Source of the DNA: Carposina sasakii
Taxonomy: Eukaryota > Arthropoda > Insecta > Lepidoptera > Carposinidae
Assembly: GCA_014607495.2 (NCBI GenBank)
Contig: CP053154.1
Span: forward strand, 13,020,001-13,084,000
DNA: 64,000 bases
Direction of reading: 5' to 3'
In this document: in pieces, positions 1-12,730 of the stretch
Numbering within the stretch: the stretch's first letter is position 1
How the letters are laid out: the number at the start of each line of letters is the position of its first letter
Position numbers and translations under genes: made by a program
Notes under the pieces: model-generated
Told to the model about the DNA's origin: nothing
Databases searched by the model: none
What the model saw: the letters and a program-made list of their open reading frames with translations, nothing else

Positions 1-839
1 TATCTCAGAATATCATAATACCTGTCAATCAGCCGCAAATAACTCTTAATAATGAGTCGTTGACAGTTTTCCAGTTCAGTTACATAGTTTGACATTTTAA
101 AAGTTTTTTACTGTCGTTTTTAGGTTAGACGTTTAACAGCAAATTAATCTCTCATCGCTTTCAACCTACCCACTTGTATTTTACCTTAAATGGGATAGGT
201 CCGAATACCAAATATCATAAATAAACAAAAAACTTAGTTACTGAAAACCGAGAATGAATTCTAGTAGTTATCCAACTTAATTTACAAAATTACAGGTGAC
301 TAATTGAACTTTGCTTAATCTTCGAACGACAAATCTAAGGGCAATACCCCCGCCAAGTCGAGCTATCATTTAACATACAAATTATAATTCTCCACATACA
401 TATAGCTAGTTATATGCATTTCGCATAACAAATATGCAATGCATTACAAACCGGTAATTGGCAGAGGTCTGATATTTTCGTGGAAGAATCTGCTGTATCT
501 AGACGTGGTATCGCATGGAAGTGTTGCCCATTAGCGGAACAGGTCCAGTTCTATGGGACAATGGAACAGGTATTACTTCCACGTAACTGCCTGAACAACA
601 CCTGCCCGTTCTGTGGGGAATTGTTTGAAACGTTTCGGGCAGAATGTCTCTGCAGTAGTTTTGGTACTAAACGGGAATAAAATACAATCACCTTTTTCCA
701 GTGCTCAGATAGCCTATCTAAAGGACAAAGTCAATGCTGTCTCTATCTTCACAAAGTTTTAGAGAAAGACAGTATCAAATTTATAAGGTATCTGCCCATT
801 TTGGATAATTCGCCCCTTACGAGATAATCTACAAACTGT
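1..839. other. No gene seen
   Basis: AT-rich. A 66-codon frame at 480-680 has no recognisable motif beyond a lone CPFC pair. Confidence 0.5.
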
Positions 840-1084
840 TATGAACGTATAAAGAACAACGGGTGTAATGCTGTCAATGCACAGATTGAAGCACCGTAAT
901 GGCGGCGCTTTGCGCATGTATGCGTATTTTTTAGTAGGCGCCGAGCTTACTATGGTTTGTATGTGTGGGTGGATAACGCGTCAATGCACACCCCTACTCC
1001 ATGGAATATCGTTTCCGAGCTTACTATGAATGCTTAACTCCGTGTATTGACAACACTCTGTCCGTTATTCTATACACGTTCATG
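840..1084. mobile_element. MITE with ATGAACGTATAAAGAA ends, copy 1
   Basis: The left end is ATGAACGTATAAAGAACAAC; the right is GTTATTCTATACACGTTCAT. A closely similar copy is at 60709-60945, and an end fragment at 25659-25715. Confidence 0.75.
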
Positions 1085-1096
1085 CAAACTGTATTA

Positions 1097-1309
1097 AGGC
1101 TCGAGCACACCGGATGCGTGTACGTGCACGTAAGCGTATACGTATCTCTGAGTTGTAATGTATGGAACTGTATAGGCACGGGCAGACCGGATGCGTATGC
1201 GTAGACGTAAGCATAGACGTCAAGCGGTGACAGTTCTAAACATTGAACTCAGAGGTACGTGCACGTCTACGCTTACGTGCACGCACACGCATCCGGTGTG
1301 CTCGAGCCT
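1097..1309. mobile_element. TA-flanked foldback MITE
   Basis: The ends are AGGCTCGAGCACACCGGATG and its inverse, with TA flanks. The arms run on with ACGTGCACGT-like steps, so most of the 213 bp can form one hairpin. Confidence 0.8.
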
Positions 1310-2736
1310 TAATTCATTCGTTTGATATGTCATCTATTATGTAAGTATGTACCTAATTATAAAAAGTAAGCAACGACGATTATCAACTACGTTGAATCAC
1401 AAATAGCCCTAATAGGGAAGCTAAGCCGATTGTAATGACAGTACTACTAACCTTATGCATATTCCGAGACCTAGATACAAAATACAACTTAGAAACTAAT
1501 GACAGTATTAAGCGTGGACCAGTTATTGAAATTATCGATATTACAATAATTGCCGCGTACCCAATATGGGTAATATTTACGATTGGGGGAGTGGCGGTCA
1601 TATATTACGAGGTAAGCAATACCAATTGAGGAGACAAACTTGACTTGTGGTGCCTAGAAGAAGACAGTAAATTATCATTCCACATAATATACATAATTTG
1701 TAAATTGATGCAAATTCGGCTGGCAACTATATTATTTTGTTTGTAACTGCATAGCGGTTTAGCTTAACTTAGAAATTGTTTAAATTCTTTTGTAATAGAG
1801 TTAGATAGACACGGATAGAGTTTAAAAAGCTTAAGGGGTAGCTGAAATGAGCTTAAATACCTTAGCAATTAAGGTTATAAATGCTCTGTAGGCACATGCA
1901 TTAAATATGTGTTTTCCTTACGCACGCTGGGAATTTACTGATGAAATTTAATAAAATGGTCAAGAGGCAGCTGCTCTGCTGGGCGATTTATGGCTGATCC
2001 TTCGAGTGTCGATGCCAAATGGAATTTCGTGGCCATTGATTAAAGGTATTTCCGTGGGTACTAAATATTAAACCGTTAGCTGAATGAAAATACTTGGTAA
2101 TATAGCAAGCTGTTGTTTCGGATTATTACACAGTTAACACAGGTACAAAAGAAATTAAGTACTTAAGTATACGTTTACTGTGTACAAGAAAGCGTATGAG
2201 AGGACACATACCTACAATATTTATATTTTTCGATTTTCTCCGCCAGTAAATGCTATAGAGATAAAATTTAAATATTTCATACGGCATTTCCAGCGCATCA
2301 GACAGAGTACTTGACGTGCGAGCGACAGATTACCATCTGACGTTGCCTGCATTTTATTCTGCTAACCTATATCAATACAAATCCAATCCGATACCTCGAA
2401 ACAGGCACAAAGACGGGAAGAATGTCAATCAATGGGTTCTCTTCTGCATTTATGTTATATTTTCCATGGCATGAAAGTGTTCTTCAAAGCACGTCACACA
2501 CACAAGTCACATCTATGACGAATGAGAATTCAGTACAATCTTTTCTTTTTCAGTTAAAATCTGAATTGTATTGCAATCGAAATTGATTTCAATAATAAGC
2601 TGATAGCCCCACGAATTGGGTTTTAGAGCGTATGAAATATTGATGATCCGCAAAATGGACTAAACCGCGGGTGTGCTCGACGGATCAGGAAACACGTCGG
2701 AATACTATGCACTATATAGCGTCTTGCAATTTGATA

Positions 2737-2890
2737 CAGTTTAAGGATGATTCACGCTATACCGTGTCGCGACCGGACCGTGCCCCGGCCGGGGCACGGT
2801 TAAACATTATGGTGTATTTTTTGTATGAAGTAATTCATGCCTGACCGTGCCCCGGCCGTGCGCCGCCGGGACTAGGCCGGGCCGGGGATA
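2737..2890. repeat. GC-rich palindromic patch
   Basis: ACCGTGCCCCGG and its exact inverse form a 24-base perfect palindrome at 2777-2800; CCGTGCCCCGGCCGTGCGCC recurs about 70 bases on. Probably the end of an incomplete element in AT-rich DNA. Confidence 0.55.
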
Positions 2891-3395
2891 TTTTTTCCTC
2901 AAAATATTTTAAAAAAATGAATTTTCCTGCGAAAATCTTTAATGTTTTCCGCCACAGGATCATGGTCTGAAGTCATGGTATCAATATTTGCCTGGCTGTC
3001 ACAAACACCCTGTATAAACATAAACTACCTACACATTGTAAATAAAAAAAAACTCACCTTCCCTTATGCCCATGTAAATGCAATTAATATTGACAACATG
3101 TGTTATCATGTAATACCAATTAATAACAGAAAATTACTTGTACTATAATATATTGCATGCGCTTACATTTTGTGTAATCAAGTGTAATGGCTGCAAAATT
3201 ACTGGATATTACCAACATTTAGCACTGTATTTGTCACTTGTATTTATAGCTGATGATATCTGATAGAAACCCGCGTTGAAGAGTCACTGTATTTTCGTAA
3301 AGGGTCGTAAGGAAAAGAAATATCTAAGAAAGAGCCTTTACGTTGGTTGGTACTTCGACTTGTTTTAAAAATCATTGAGTCAATCTGTGTCCTTC

Positions 3396-3467
3396 GTGTA
3401 TCAGCCAAGTTCGTTGAGACCAATATTCAATTATTAATATTGGTCTCAACGAACTTGGCTGATACAC
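3396..3467. repeat. Perfect 32-bp-arm hairpin
   Basis: GTGTATCAGCCAAGTTCGTT and onward (32 bases) is exactly complementary to 3436-3467, with an 8-base loop. TTC flanks it on both sides. Confidence 0.9.
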
Positions 3468-6456
3468 TTCCGTGCAATGTACCTTTGCCTTATTATTATA
3501 GTAAGGTAATCGATTTATGACCTATAGAGGGTATTTCCATAGAGGTTTAAACCATACTGGTTTAGAAAAACTACTTAGGGTTTACACTATTGTAATGTAA
3601 TCTTGAGATGTAAAAATGTATCATTTGTCATACATTTTGTACGGGACCATTTATACTGTGTAATATATATTTTTTATTTTCATTTAAAACAAAAACATGA
3701 TAATGGACATGAAAAATCCGCACGATATAGGTGTAAAATAAACTTACTTAAATAAGTTTTTCTATACACCTACAATACACTAATTTTAAACAAATACTTA
3801 CGTAAATTACTCTAACCTAGACAAATTTTACGTTTGTACTAATCTAATGCAACATAAAACTAAGTAAACTTACCAATAGGTATTATGTTTTTTATGTTGC
3901 ATAATTTATGTTGCAATAAGCCAAACAATTCTCAACAAAACCTTCCGTACACAATCCAACCAATTTAAACTCACCAACAACGACTTAAAACAGTTTAGGT
4001 TATCTAATTATTTAGGTGTGTAATATAATTCCTATATTATACATCACGTGAAAAGTTCCTTCAAGGTACATAATAGTCACATAGGCCATATGACACACAC
4101 ACAGCGCTATGTATTTATTATATTAAAAAACTGTAAAAATAATAAACTTTAGTAAAATACGTTAGCAACTCTGAAGCTGAAACCTAAAAATAGGATCAAC
4201 GTCAAGAAAGGACATATATTGTATGTAACCAAAGGCAACCAAAGGATATGGAGGAAAATTGGGGGAGGAGAGGGGAGGGTGTTAATGGAAATCGTAAAGT
4301 TGAAGATGTCCCGCACTTTAAAAACATGAGTAAAGTTTCACACAGTGTTAACGTTATAGAGCAGTGAGTCATGTGGTCCTGCTCCCACGGTATGGGATGT
4401 TGTAAAGACAGAACGAGACGCGAGAGCTTTTTCACTTCTTGATGCTGATCGCATCGTTAACGTAACCTTTTAAGACTTGAAGCATTTTAGAGAATTCTTT
4501 ACGGAAGGCAAGGTCCAGCGGCTGCTGTTTAAGAAATACATACATACATATAATCACGTAATCACGCCTGCATCCCTTACGGAAATAATTTACATAAAAT
4601 GTGCACTTTGATAGTGCATTTGTTTTTTCTAATAAGCGTACCTACCTACCTATATCATCAGGTGAAGAAGTAAATTTAATATTTTTATGGCTGACCTTGT
4701 TCATACAATTAGGCACCGGTTTGTTCATTACAAAACTTCAAATAATAATATAGCGGGTGGAGACACAAAATAAAAAGCAGAGTTTTCAAAATACTATTTA
4801 TGAATAGCGGCACTTAGAGTAAATTATCTAAGAGCGGCACACAAAACCTAAGCGAGCATAACTAATAAGAAATGTAGAAATTAACAAAGTTACGAACTGT
4901 CAAGTCAGCACAACAAATGACACAGATCGTGAAGAAGCGAAATTTAACTTAGGGTCTTTTCTATGAAAAACTACGGAACGGACCCCTTCGAATACGAACT
5001 TCAAAAACGGTTGTATGATAAATAAATTCACCTATCGACAAGATGCACTTTTTACCCGACTGGCGCTAGAGGACAGGTTATATTTTTCAAGTGTGATATG
5101 GAATATTTTTAGGCACACCCGAAGGCTGGCTGCATTTGAGTTTGAGAGATAGATATATCATCAGATCGTCTTAGTTATTAGACACTAATTAGGTACTTAC
5201 ATAGGTTTTACCCGACTTCTGAATAACTAGACATAAAACTGATAATTTTAATACTTCCGTTTTGTTATCATTACGCGTGATTTGAGGTGTGACGCCACCC
5301 ATGCAAGGTGTAATAACAATACACATTATAAAATTGATTTACTAAGTATTAATTCCAGTAAATTCACATAATAAATCCCCATAATTTGAACTGGCAGCAA
5401 GTTTATAGCGTCCAATTTGATCGATTCAGGACAAACAATGGCTTAGAAGAACAATATACGATATATAAATAAATACTACCCCAGTGCGGTGTCTATTCAA
5501 GGGGGACGATCGCACGCCCTCTGTCGATGCGAAGCGGCACAAATGCAACTGTATAAAAAATGGAGGACATGGCCTGTGACCGCTGCAGGGCAGTGTAGGG
5601 CGTTTAGCACAGAATGACCTGATTCGAGAAACATGCTATGAGAAACCAAAGTGCTATAATGGCACTCGACTTCGACACTTGTTGACGTCACGCCACCTAG
5701 TGACCTAGCTGTCATTTGCATGTACTAAGAACAAGAAACGTCATAGGTGTTACATAAGAATTTAAACACTGCTTAAATTTGACGAATTTGACAGATTTTG
5801 CTGTCGAATGTAATTTTTAAACAGTGCCTAACTTTAGACGCGGTTTAGTATTAGCACCGCCATCTACCACCTTGTGCAAGAAGATAGTTAGCACCAAAGA
5901 CCATCACGCATTATTTCCATGTTCCACAAGAACTATCAATATACCAAGAGAATCCATTTCTGGTGATGGAATCAGAATAATCTCCAAGTATTAAACTACA
6001 ATAATAAAAAAAATACATTCACGGCTAACAGAACCAAAGGGAAAAAATGAATCCCTAAATTAGGATTTCTGTAGCTGCGGTATGGGTAGGAAAGTGCACC
6101 ATTTACAATGCTTTAAAACGCTAAAATTTCAGTGAAAGTGACGTTCGTCTTTTGTGATAAATGTGGCCTTTAAGGAGGGGGCGGCTCACCCCCTGTTGCC
6201 AGGATTAATTGCTGTTTACCCCGCGGGCAATTTCATATCATATCACGCGAAATTAGCGACTGCAGTAATGTCAAATTGATAATTGAACCTGAACAATCCA
6301 CGAACATGTCGGAGTCGAATCTACCGAGATGATATAGGTATGTAGAAACATTGACACACTGGCTCGCGTAAGGAAAAAATACGCATAAGCTTCATTTCAT
6401 CTTATTTATCGCTTCAATATAACGCAGTTTATTTACTACACAAGACACAATTTATA

Positions 6457-6716
6457 CAGGGTGTAACAAAAAGGGTATGTTAAGCGAAAAGCTATGTAAA
6501 TAGCCTACTATAGAGAATCTATTTCCAAAATTTGAGACTCGAAATCACATTTTTATTTTTCAAGATTGTATGAAAATTTCTGAGATATTTAAAAATTCTC
6601 CATACTATCGGGAAAAATAAACATGTGATTTCGGGTCTCAAATTTTGTGGACAGGTTCTCTACAGTGGGCTATTTACATAGCTTTTCGCTTAACATACCC
6701 TTTTTGTTACACCCTG
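6457..6716. mobile_element. TA-flanked foldback MITE, copy 1
   Basis: Begins CAGGGTGTAACAAAAAGGGT and ends with the inverse, flanked by TA. Almost the whole 260 bp folds back on itself. The TA flanks fit the Tc1/mariner superfamily. A second copy is at 56693. Confidence 0.85.
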
Positions 6717-7525
6717 TATAACAAGCCTAACTAGATACCTACAGGCTAAAAATTATATAAATCAATGAAAATGAAGATTGAACATCTCAATTTGAATCAA
6801 ATTAATAAAACTTTGAATCGTTCACTAAATTTCTAGCAGACGAGGAATGCAATACAATGAAATGAACGGCTTGGCTAGGGCTGACACTAGACGAAATTGT
6901 TAATTCTATATTGTAAACTATAGCTTAAACATTAAAGACGGTTTATTTAAACAGGGAGTTTATCTGTAAAACATATTAATAAAATAGGTGTCTCCTTATT
7001 TTAAAAAATATACTTACTTTCATGTACCTATCTTAAAGGTATATCATATTAAACTAAAAAGATACAACACTCGGTGTAAACTAAATGTAAAAACCGTCTC
7101 GAACACAAATATTAATAGTCTTGGATATTACAGTGGTGCGACGAGAACGCACGCATAGAATGAAGTCACTCGAAAATATAATATGTAATAGGTACCACTT
7201 ACCAGTAACCCCAAATCCCTAGAAAGTGGCAACCCTACTCTTGATAGATGGGATCCAATAAATTGTTGACTTAGCTACCTACATGCGTACGAGTGGAGTA
7301 CCCTCGGATGCCTTCACGCTGATGACCCGGGAATGTTATTTCTAGCAGACCAAGGCATACTTGAGAGAAATTTACGACTAACTAAATTCAACATCACATG
7401 ATAATCTCTAAATGTATGTGTCTAACACACCCAAATGCAAGTTATTAAAATTATGACCATGTTTACAGCTTTAATTGGATATTTGACATTTTTATTACTT
7501 AATTGGCATTCTTACTAGTCTAAAG

Positions 7526-8070
7526 CCGGCGCCAGACATAGCTTCACTTGATTGAACACTTGTTTGTTTGTTGAGACTTTGAATACGTGTCCAAAGTTTG
7601 AACAAAGATTTGCAATTGGCCATGCGGTGTCAGTTTTTTAGCGCACATCAAAGCGTTCAAAGTCGAGAATGTGTTCAAATGTTTGCGAGGCCTGCCACAT
7701 TTGCGCAAAGTCCAGTTGCGCGAGCATTGTTGAGGTAAACTGTTTTTGTGTGAGACTGTCAAAACAGTCAATGGTAGTTAAAATTCATCAAATATACATA
7801 GTTGCCTTGTTCTATTACGGTACATTTCACAGATCCATTCGGGCCTACTTCTTGGACGTTTCCTAAAATTTTGTTGCACACGTAAAAAATAATGCACATA
7901 AATAATAAAATCGTCGTCCATCTTATTTGTTGTCTACCAGCGTACTGTGGAGAAAAGTCTTTGCGAAACATGTCTTTCAGGTTGCGCCAATATGTGTTCA
8001 AATGTATTTTCAAAGCATTGCAAAGTATTCAAAGAAGTGTGCAAATCTTTGAAGCTATGTCTGGCGCTGG
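7526..8070. mobile_element. 545-bp inverted-repeat element
   Basis: The left end is CCGGCGCCAGACATAGCTTC; the right is GAAGCTATGTCTGGCGCTGG. Subterminal parts have several CAAAG/CTTTG repeats. No protein of note; target duplication unclear. Confidence 0.75.
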
Positions 8071-10310
8071 GGTATTACTAATTTGATGGAATACTTTATA
8101 CATGTTGCAACATAATAAGTTCTTTATATAAGACAACTAGTCTAGCCTAAAGTCTAGAACTACAATGGCGTTTAATTAAGCTATTACTGCAGCTTACTGC
8201 TCGCTCTGAGGCTCCCAAACGCATCAAAGTAATGTTGCCATCAATAAGCAAATCGTTCAAATAGTAGGTATCCGTTTGCATTTGAAATCCCGGATAGACA
8301 TAGTTGAATAATAATAGTACAGGGCCTGCAAGTCGATATCGCAACAGTACCTAAATGCACTGTCGCTTATTCTATCATGATGTAACAAAACTATCTGTTA
8401 TAGCAACAATGTTACAATTTGCATCTTCTTGGTTTTCTAGAGGTGCCGCCGACGACGCTTATTTGCGTCCCTTTTAAACGGATATCGAAATGCTTAGAAA
8501 ATCAGCCGGCAGTGAACGTGTTACCTTCTTGACAATCGACGATTTGGAAAAAGACACAACTTCAACCGCATGGACTACGAACTTACTTATTCTTTATTGT
8601 ACACACATATTATGAGCAATCAGTATACAGGAGAAATGTACAATTTTATTTTATTTCATGGCGGGCTTATCTCTTCAAGAGATTTCTTCCAGCAAACCAA
8701 GCAAGACTTCTTACTTTTTTAAAAGACGTTTAACAATCCATCACCATGGCATAGGTTTAGAATCACTGCAAGACGACAGCAGCGTCCGGGTCGGAAGGGC
8801 CCGCCATTGTCTAATATTTGCGATTTCCCGGCGGGATAGCACAATGGAATTTCGGAAGAACTTCTTATGTTGGCAAACTGCGATAGAACTGTACTTTGGA
8901 AAACGAATTTGCAAGTTGTTGGTAACATTTAAAGCACAAAAAGTGGAACTAACTGAGGTCTAGAGATAACTTTATATTTTCTTGCTTTTGTACATTACCT
9001 ATGTTATATAGGTACTTACCTGCTGTATATTTATTAATAAAAAAACATCATCACCTTCAGAAATAAAAACATCCTCCTTATTGCACTTGTAATTTGCCAT
9101 ACCAGAATTTTCATGCGAAAAACTTATGCACAGCCATAAAGCATACAAAAACTAGAAGGCAATCTATCAAGTTCCTTAGTCCTTCGCCGTCCTTCAGACT
9201 TAGATAAAAATAAAAACTAATCACGAAAACGCAATTTACTGCAGTCAAGTGACGTCATGAGCATAGTATAAAATTTATGAACGTCTTTTAACTGCCAGAT
9301 TGCACGCCGCATCTGTATGGTGAGTGTGTTTGAAATTCGAACTCGTTCTCGTAAACGTAGAGCATCCAACCAATCACATAACTGTGTGATGACGTGATCG
9401 GTTTAGATAGGTAACGTTTGCGAACGAGTTCGAGGCGAAAAGAACACGCATAATTCAACCCTCTGAAGTTATTTTCGATATAGCCAAGACACTTTTTGTA
9501 TACATACCTACATGGTAAGTTATGCACACGACTCGATATTCGTTCTCCGAGGTCTTTAAATCTAAAACTGTTAAATAATCAGAGTCTCCGTATGCCAGTA
9601 AAATAAATTTCCAATTTTTAAGGGTTCAGTGAATGTCGCTGCGCAACTATTGTAGTAACTAATGAACTCCGCATTCCATAGTGATGTACTACATTTATTG
9701 AAAGTGGCAAGAGATGTGCCTAGTCGATACCTAGTTGTTCTCAAGCTTACACTATGTTCGGTATAACCTTATTCGTCGTTTAAATTATGTTTTTCTATGC
9801 GATTAGATTACGTGGGTGATTAAACGCGGGAAATCCAAAGTTGTATCACATTCCTTGCACCACGTCAAATTGGCGCCAATTCGCCTCAGGGTAGATTACG
9901 CCAATTAATCTCCGAATTCGTACTATCCGATTCAGGTAATAGCGAGGATATAAGCTCGCCCACATTGCCAATATTAACAATAGCAGGTTGTATTTTACCA
10001 TCATCTGGTAAATTCCTGTGTTTCATATCGGTATAGTACATCAACTGCATCTCCGTTCGTGCATGTCCTAGGAGTCGACTAAGGAACTCGGTCATTCTCT
10101 CAGGCGACAATCTCTAACAACTAGTCACTGATGCAGGGCTTCATTAGAATAGATTAGCTGCATCTCCTCTACGTGTCTTAAGAGTCGACATCATTTACAT
10201 CTGTCCCTGGTATTCTAATGTAGCGCAGCCATCTATCGGATGCAAGAGAGAACCACAATCGAATGCAAATCCTAGAACGCGATATCGAAGTTTCTCACAA
10301 TGATTGGAAT
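8071..10310. other. No gene seen; repeat fragments
   Basis: Holds a LINE-like tail at 8580, an inverted repeat around 9337-9433 (TTCGAACTCGTTCTCG / CGAACGAGTTCGA) and a dispersed GTCGACTAAGGAACTC repeat at 10070-10200. The 101- and 74-codon frames here lack known domains. Confidence 0.45.
8580..8705 (+). repeat. LINE-like 3' end
   Basis: ATTCTTTATTGTACACAC, then GGCTTATCTCTTCAAGAGAT and TTCTTCCAGCAAACCAAGCA. The inverse occurs at 51045-51180 in a Pld intron. Confidence 0.6.
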
Positions 10311-10316
10311 ATATAT

Positions 10317-11960
10317 GTCGTGGCCATATCGTAGAATTGATCATTTCATGAAATGGTCGAGCATTTCATGAAATGGTCGCATTTCATGAAAAGTTCAACT
10401 GTCTATTGGCCACATCATGATATGGTTTGGGCAGATCGATGATTAAAAATCGTTTCTCGATATGGGCAACTAAACGCCCGATCATTTCATGAAGTGGTCA
10501 AGATTATTGATCATATCGTAAAATAGTTACATGAATCACCGGTAGAGGCGCTGCGCGCGTTTTATTTATGTGTGAAGATGGCGGATTTTTCTTTTTAGGT
10601 TATAAAACAAATTAAAGAGAGTAGGGTGACTATGCAGAAGAAGTTCACGGATAGTGTGTTATATTGTATAATGTATATTAGACTTAATGGTGGTTTATAA
10701 TAATATTGTTAAACAAAAACCTTAGATTACGATAGGTTAGGTTAGGTTAGGTTAGACTATGACAAATGACGCACGAGCCGAGCGAGCGGAGCGAGCGTGC
10801 CCAGGCAGCGTCCGGCGATGTGCCAGATGCAAATCGCTTTTGTAAAGTCTTTTATGTTTTTAAATATTATATTGTGAAAATATCACATAAATAATAGCAA
10901 AAAAAATCATACCATCATACCTTATGGTATACTTATATATGGTGTACGGTATATATTATTTATATAAGCTCTTACCACATTCGGATTTTATGGACACCCT
11001 GTTAATACGATTTGGCCAAACGTGGATGACAAAATCGTGAAATGTAGACGATTTAACGATCTGGTCAAATTGAATTGGCCACTTCATGAAATGCGACCAC
11101 TTCATGAAATGCTCGAGCATTTCATGAAATGATCAATCAATTTAACAATATGGCCACGACATATATGTCGTGGCCATATCGTAGAATTGATCATTTCATG
11201 AAATGGTCGCATTTCATGAAAAGTTCAACTGTCTATTGGCCACATCATGATATGGTTTGGGCAGATCGATGATAAAAATCGTTTCTCGATATGGGCAACT
11301 AAACGCCCGATCATTTCATGAAGTGGTCAAGATTATTGATCATATCGTAAAATAGTTACATGAATCACCGGTAGAGGCGCTGCGCGCGTTTTATTTATGT
11401 GTGAAGATGGCGGATTTTTCTTTTTAGGTTATAAAACAAATTAAAGAGAGTAGGGTGACTATGCAGAAGAAGTTCACGGATAGTGTGTTATATTGTATAA
11501 TGTATATTAGACTTAATGGTGGTTTATAATAATATTGTTAAACAAAAACCTTAGATTACGATAGGTTAGGTTAGGTTAGACTATGACAAATGACGCACGA
11601 GCCGAGCGAGCGGAGCGAGCGTGCCCAGGCAGCGTCCGGCGATGTGCCAGATGCGAATCGCTTTTGTAAAGTCTTTTATGTTTTTAAATATTATATTGTG
11701 ACAATATCACATAAATAATAGCAAAAAAAATCATACCATCATACCTTATGGTATACTTATATATGGTGTAAGCTCTTACCACATTCGGATTTTATGGACA
11801 CCCTGTTAATACGATTTGGCCAAACGTGGATGACAAAATCGTGAAATGTAGACGATTTAACGATCTGGTCAAATTGAATTGGCCACTTCATGAAATGCGA
11901 CCACTTCATGAAATGCTCGATCATTTCATGAAATGATCAATTTAACAATATGGCCACGAC
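10317..11960. mobile_element. Tandem pair of a foldback element with palindromic end boxes
   Basis: Two near-identical copies, 10317-11160 (844 bp) and 11167-11960 (794 bp). Each starts GTCGTGGCCATAT and ends ATATGGCCACGAC. The hexamers before, between and after them are ATATAT, ATATAT and ATATAC, which suggests a 6-bp target duplication. Both ends are packed with the palindrome CATTTCATGAAATG and variants. Each interior has a GGTTA run (four and three units) and a GAGCGAGCGGAGCGAGC stretch. Copies differ by a 22-bp and a 20-bp indel and a few bases. No coding sequence is seen; the superfamily is not recognised. Confidence 0.8.
10735..10754 (+). repeat. GGTTA (TTAGG-type) run, copy 1
   Basis: Four GGTTA units, the same pentamer as the insect telomere repeat; three units recur in the second copy at 11564-11578. 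They are part of the foldback element rather than a telomere. Confidence 0.8.
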
Positions 11961-12185
11961 ATATACATGGGCCAAACAACTACTAGTGGAGTAGCCCGGT
12001 GGGGCCGGAAGCGCTTTCCTTTTCACCACTCCCACACTAATAATAATAAAGTTAATTTATTCAGACAATTAGAATCCAAAAACACAAGCAAAATTAAATT
12101 AAAATATACAATAAATAAATTAAAATCATTAAATTAAAGTTAAAATTAAAAGATTATTATACATTACATTAAAATCATTCAATTG

Positions 12186-12432
12186 TTAATAGTAAATTTG
12201 GGGTACAGGAGCATGCAGATGCAGCCAGTGTCTCACAAGTGGACCGTCCATGCGAACCGCGACTACATTCAGGAGGCTGTTGCTACTGGCTCGCGTCCTT
12301 CGCGCTATTGAGGTGGCCCTTTTGCGCATAGTGGTATACATAGAAACAATCCACATTGGCCTCCGCGAACATTCCCGATGCGCTACAAAAGCGAGGCAGC
12401 CGCAACAACGCCCTGAACGCATTATTATACTG
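12186..12432 (-). pseudogene. LINE reverse-transcriptase C-terminal fragment
   Basis: The minus strand reads YNNAFRALLRLPRFCSASGM and FAEANVDCF in one frame, then shifts near 12345 to RASSNSLLNV and GPLVRHWLHLH, and stops at 12186. YNNALR-LLGLPR-CSASGMFAEA is a common non-LTR ORF2 tail. An A/T-rich tail (12040-12180) follows. It is broken by the frameshift. Confidence 0.75.
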
Positions 12433-12554
12433 AACACGAATGGAGTTTAGTTTAGTAAAAAACTAAACATGGTTGTGGGATCTCCTTGCGATCCTTGCAC
12501 TTCTGAGTACCCCATTTTGGGAACACAGAGCTGTGTGTATATTATGTATTACTA

Positions 12555-12730
12555 GCGACCCGCCCCGGCTTCGCACGGGTGCAGTGCTTATGATGATGAT
12601 GATCTCCGACCGTATTTCGGCCAAGGCGACCAATCTCTACGCCCAGGTACGCAGGAGATATTCTAGTGCACAAGTGTGTGCGCAAACACAGATGCTTCAC
12701 GAGTACAATCGTACCTCACCCGAATAAGTT
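12555..12730 (-). repeat. LINE tail joined to a SINE fragment
   Basis: GCGACCCGCCCCGGCTTCGC is a dispersed LINE-like tail (12555-12590). It abuts a TGATGATGATGATC stretch and the 3' half of the 35554-type SINE. Confidence 0.6.

Larger units (their letters stand above)
1310..6456. other. No gene seen; two short repeats
   Basis: AT-rich DNA with the GC patch at 2737 and the hairpin at 3396. Frames of 60-77 codons are scattered and lack motifs. A repeat fragment (TACATACATATAATCACG) lies near 4543. Confidence 0.5.

Noticed and set aside
8658..8963. 101-codon open frame as a gene
   Set aside because: Its start lies in a LINE-like 3' end that also occurs near 51045-51180, and the rest has no motif.
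9886..10110. 74-codon minus-strand frame as a gene exon
   Set aside because: Part of it (RTEMQLMY) comes from a dispersed repeat also present near 30440 and 36500; no further support.
10735..10754. Telomeric sequence
   Set aside because: Only four GGTTA units, repeated in the second element copy; they belong to the mobile element.
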